DNA of 7,378 bases, from contig QKGW01000416.1 of NCBI GenBank assembly GCA_003250275.1, forward strand, positions 1 to 7,378, in the 5' to 3' direction. The position numbers were made by a program, and so were the translations under genes. Under the pieces are notes generated by a model. It saw only the letters and a list, made by a program, of their open reading frames with translations, did no database searches and was not told the DNA's origin. The stretch comes from Alphaproteobacteria bacterium (lineage in GTDB: Bacteria > Pseudomonadota > Alphaproteobacteria > Rhodospirillales > Rhodospirillaceae). Of this stretch, positions 7,354 to 7,378 are shown piece after piece; position 1 is the first letter of the stretch, and each line of letters begins with the position of its first letter.

Positions 7354-7378
7354 ATGGGACCGTTGCGCGACTTCGAAG
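7354..7378 (+). CDS. exbD: probable ExbD, N-terminal codons only (runs off the window)
   Basis: ATG 7354 begins three bases after the exbB stop, with GGAG at 7344-7347 placed 6 bases upstream. Only eight full codons are visible (MGPLRDFE), too few to identify a protein. The call rests on the near-universal exbB-exbD gene order and on a start region that would suit the short cytoplasmic N-terminus of ExbD. The gene is truncated by the window edge. Confidence 0.55.

Overview
The window is a compact, GC-rich iron-uptake operon, all on the + strand, with almost every sense codon ending in G or C. Codon bias, the style of the ExbB protein and the DUF2218 neighbour suggest an alphaproteobacterium, possibly Rhodospirillales. 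That placement is inference; no rRNA or other phylogenetic marker is present.

Layout: positions 1-62 may hold the last codons of an unidentified upstream gene. Positions 63-188 are a leader with a good candidate Fur box (145-163) and a Shine-Dalgarno sequence (175-180). Then follow a TonB-dependent siderophore receptor with an N-terminal STN signalling domain (189-2615), an exported Fes/IroE-like alpha/beta hydrolase (2615-3484), a periplasmic Fe-siderophore binding protein (3481-4587), a FecCD-type permease (4584-5636), a FecE/FepC-type ATPase (5633-6409), a small DUF2218 protein of unknown function (6422-6709), ExbB (6706-7350) and the first codons of a probable ExbD (7354 to the window end). 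No transcription terminator is visible between the genes. The first five junctions are single-base or ATGA overlaps, except that DUF2218 starts after a 12-base gap with the best Shine-Dalgarno in the window.

The parts form one import route. The receptor takes a ferric siderophore across the outer membrane using energy from ExbB/ExbD with a TonB that is not in this window. The exported hydrolase may cleave an ester-type siderophore in the periplasm. The binding protein passes the iron complex, intact or cleaved, to the permease/ATPase pair at the inner membrane. DUF2218 is the unexplained member, and it sits where a cytoplasmic iron-release or siderophore-handling protein would be expected. 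The STN domain implies a FecI/FecR-type sigma/anti-sigma pair, but none is encoded here.

The individual families are known. The points worth a second look are the DUF2218 gene inside a TonB/ABC iron operon, the orphan STN domain combined with a Fur-like box, and the periplasmic esterase coupled between receptor and binding protein.
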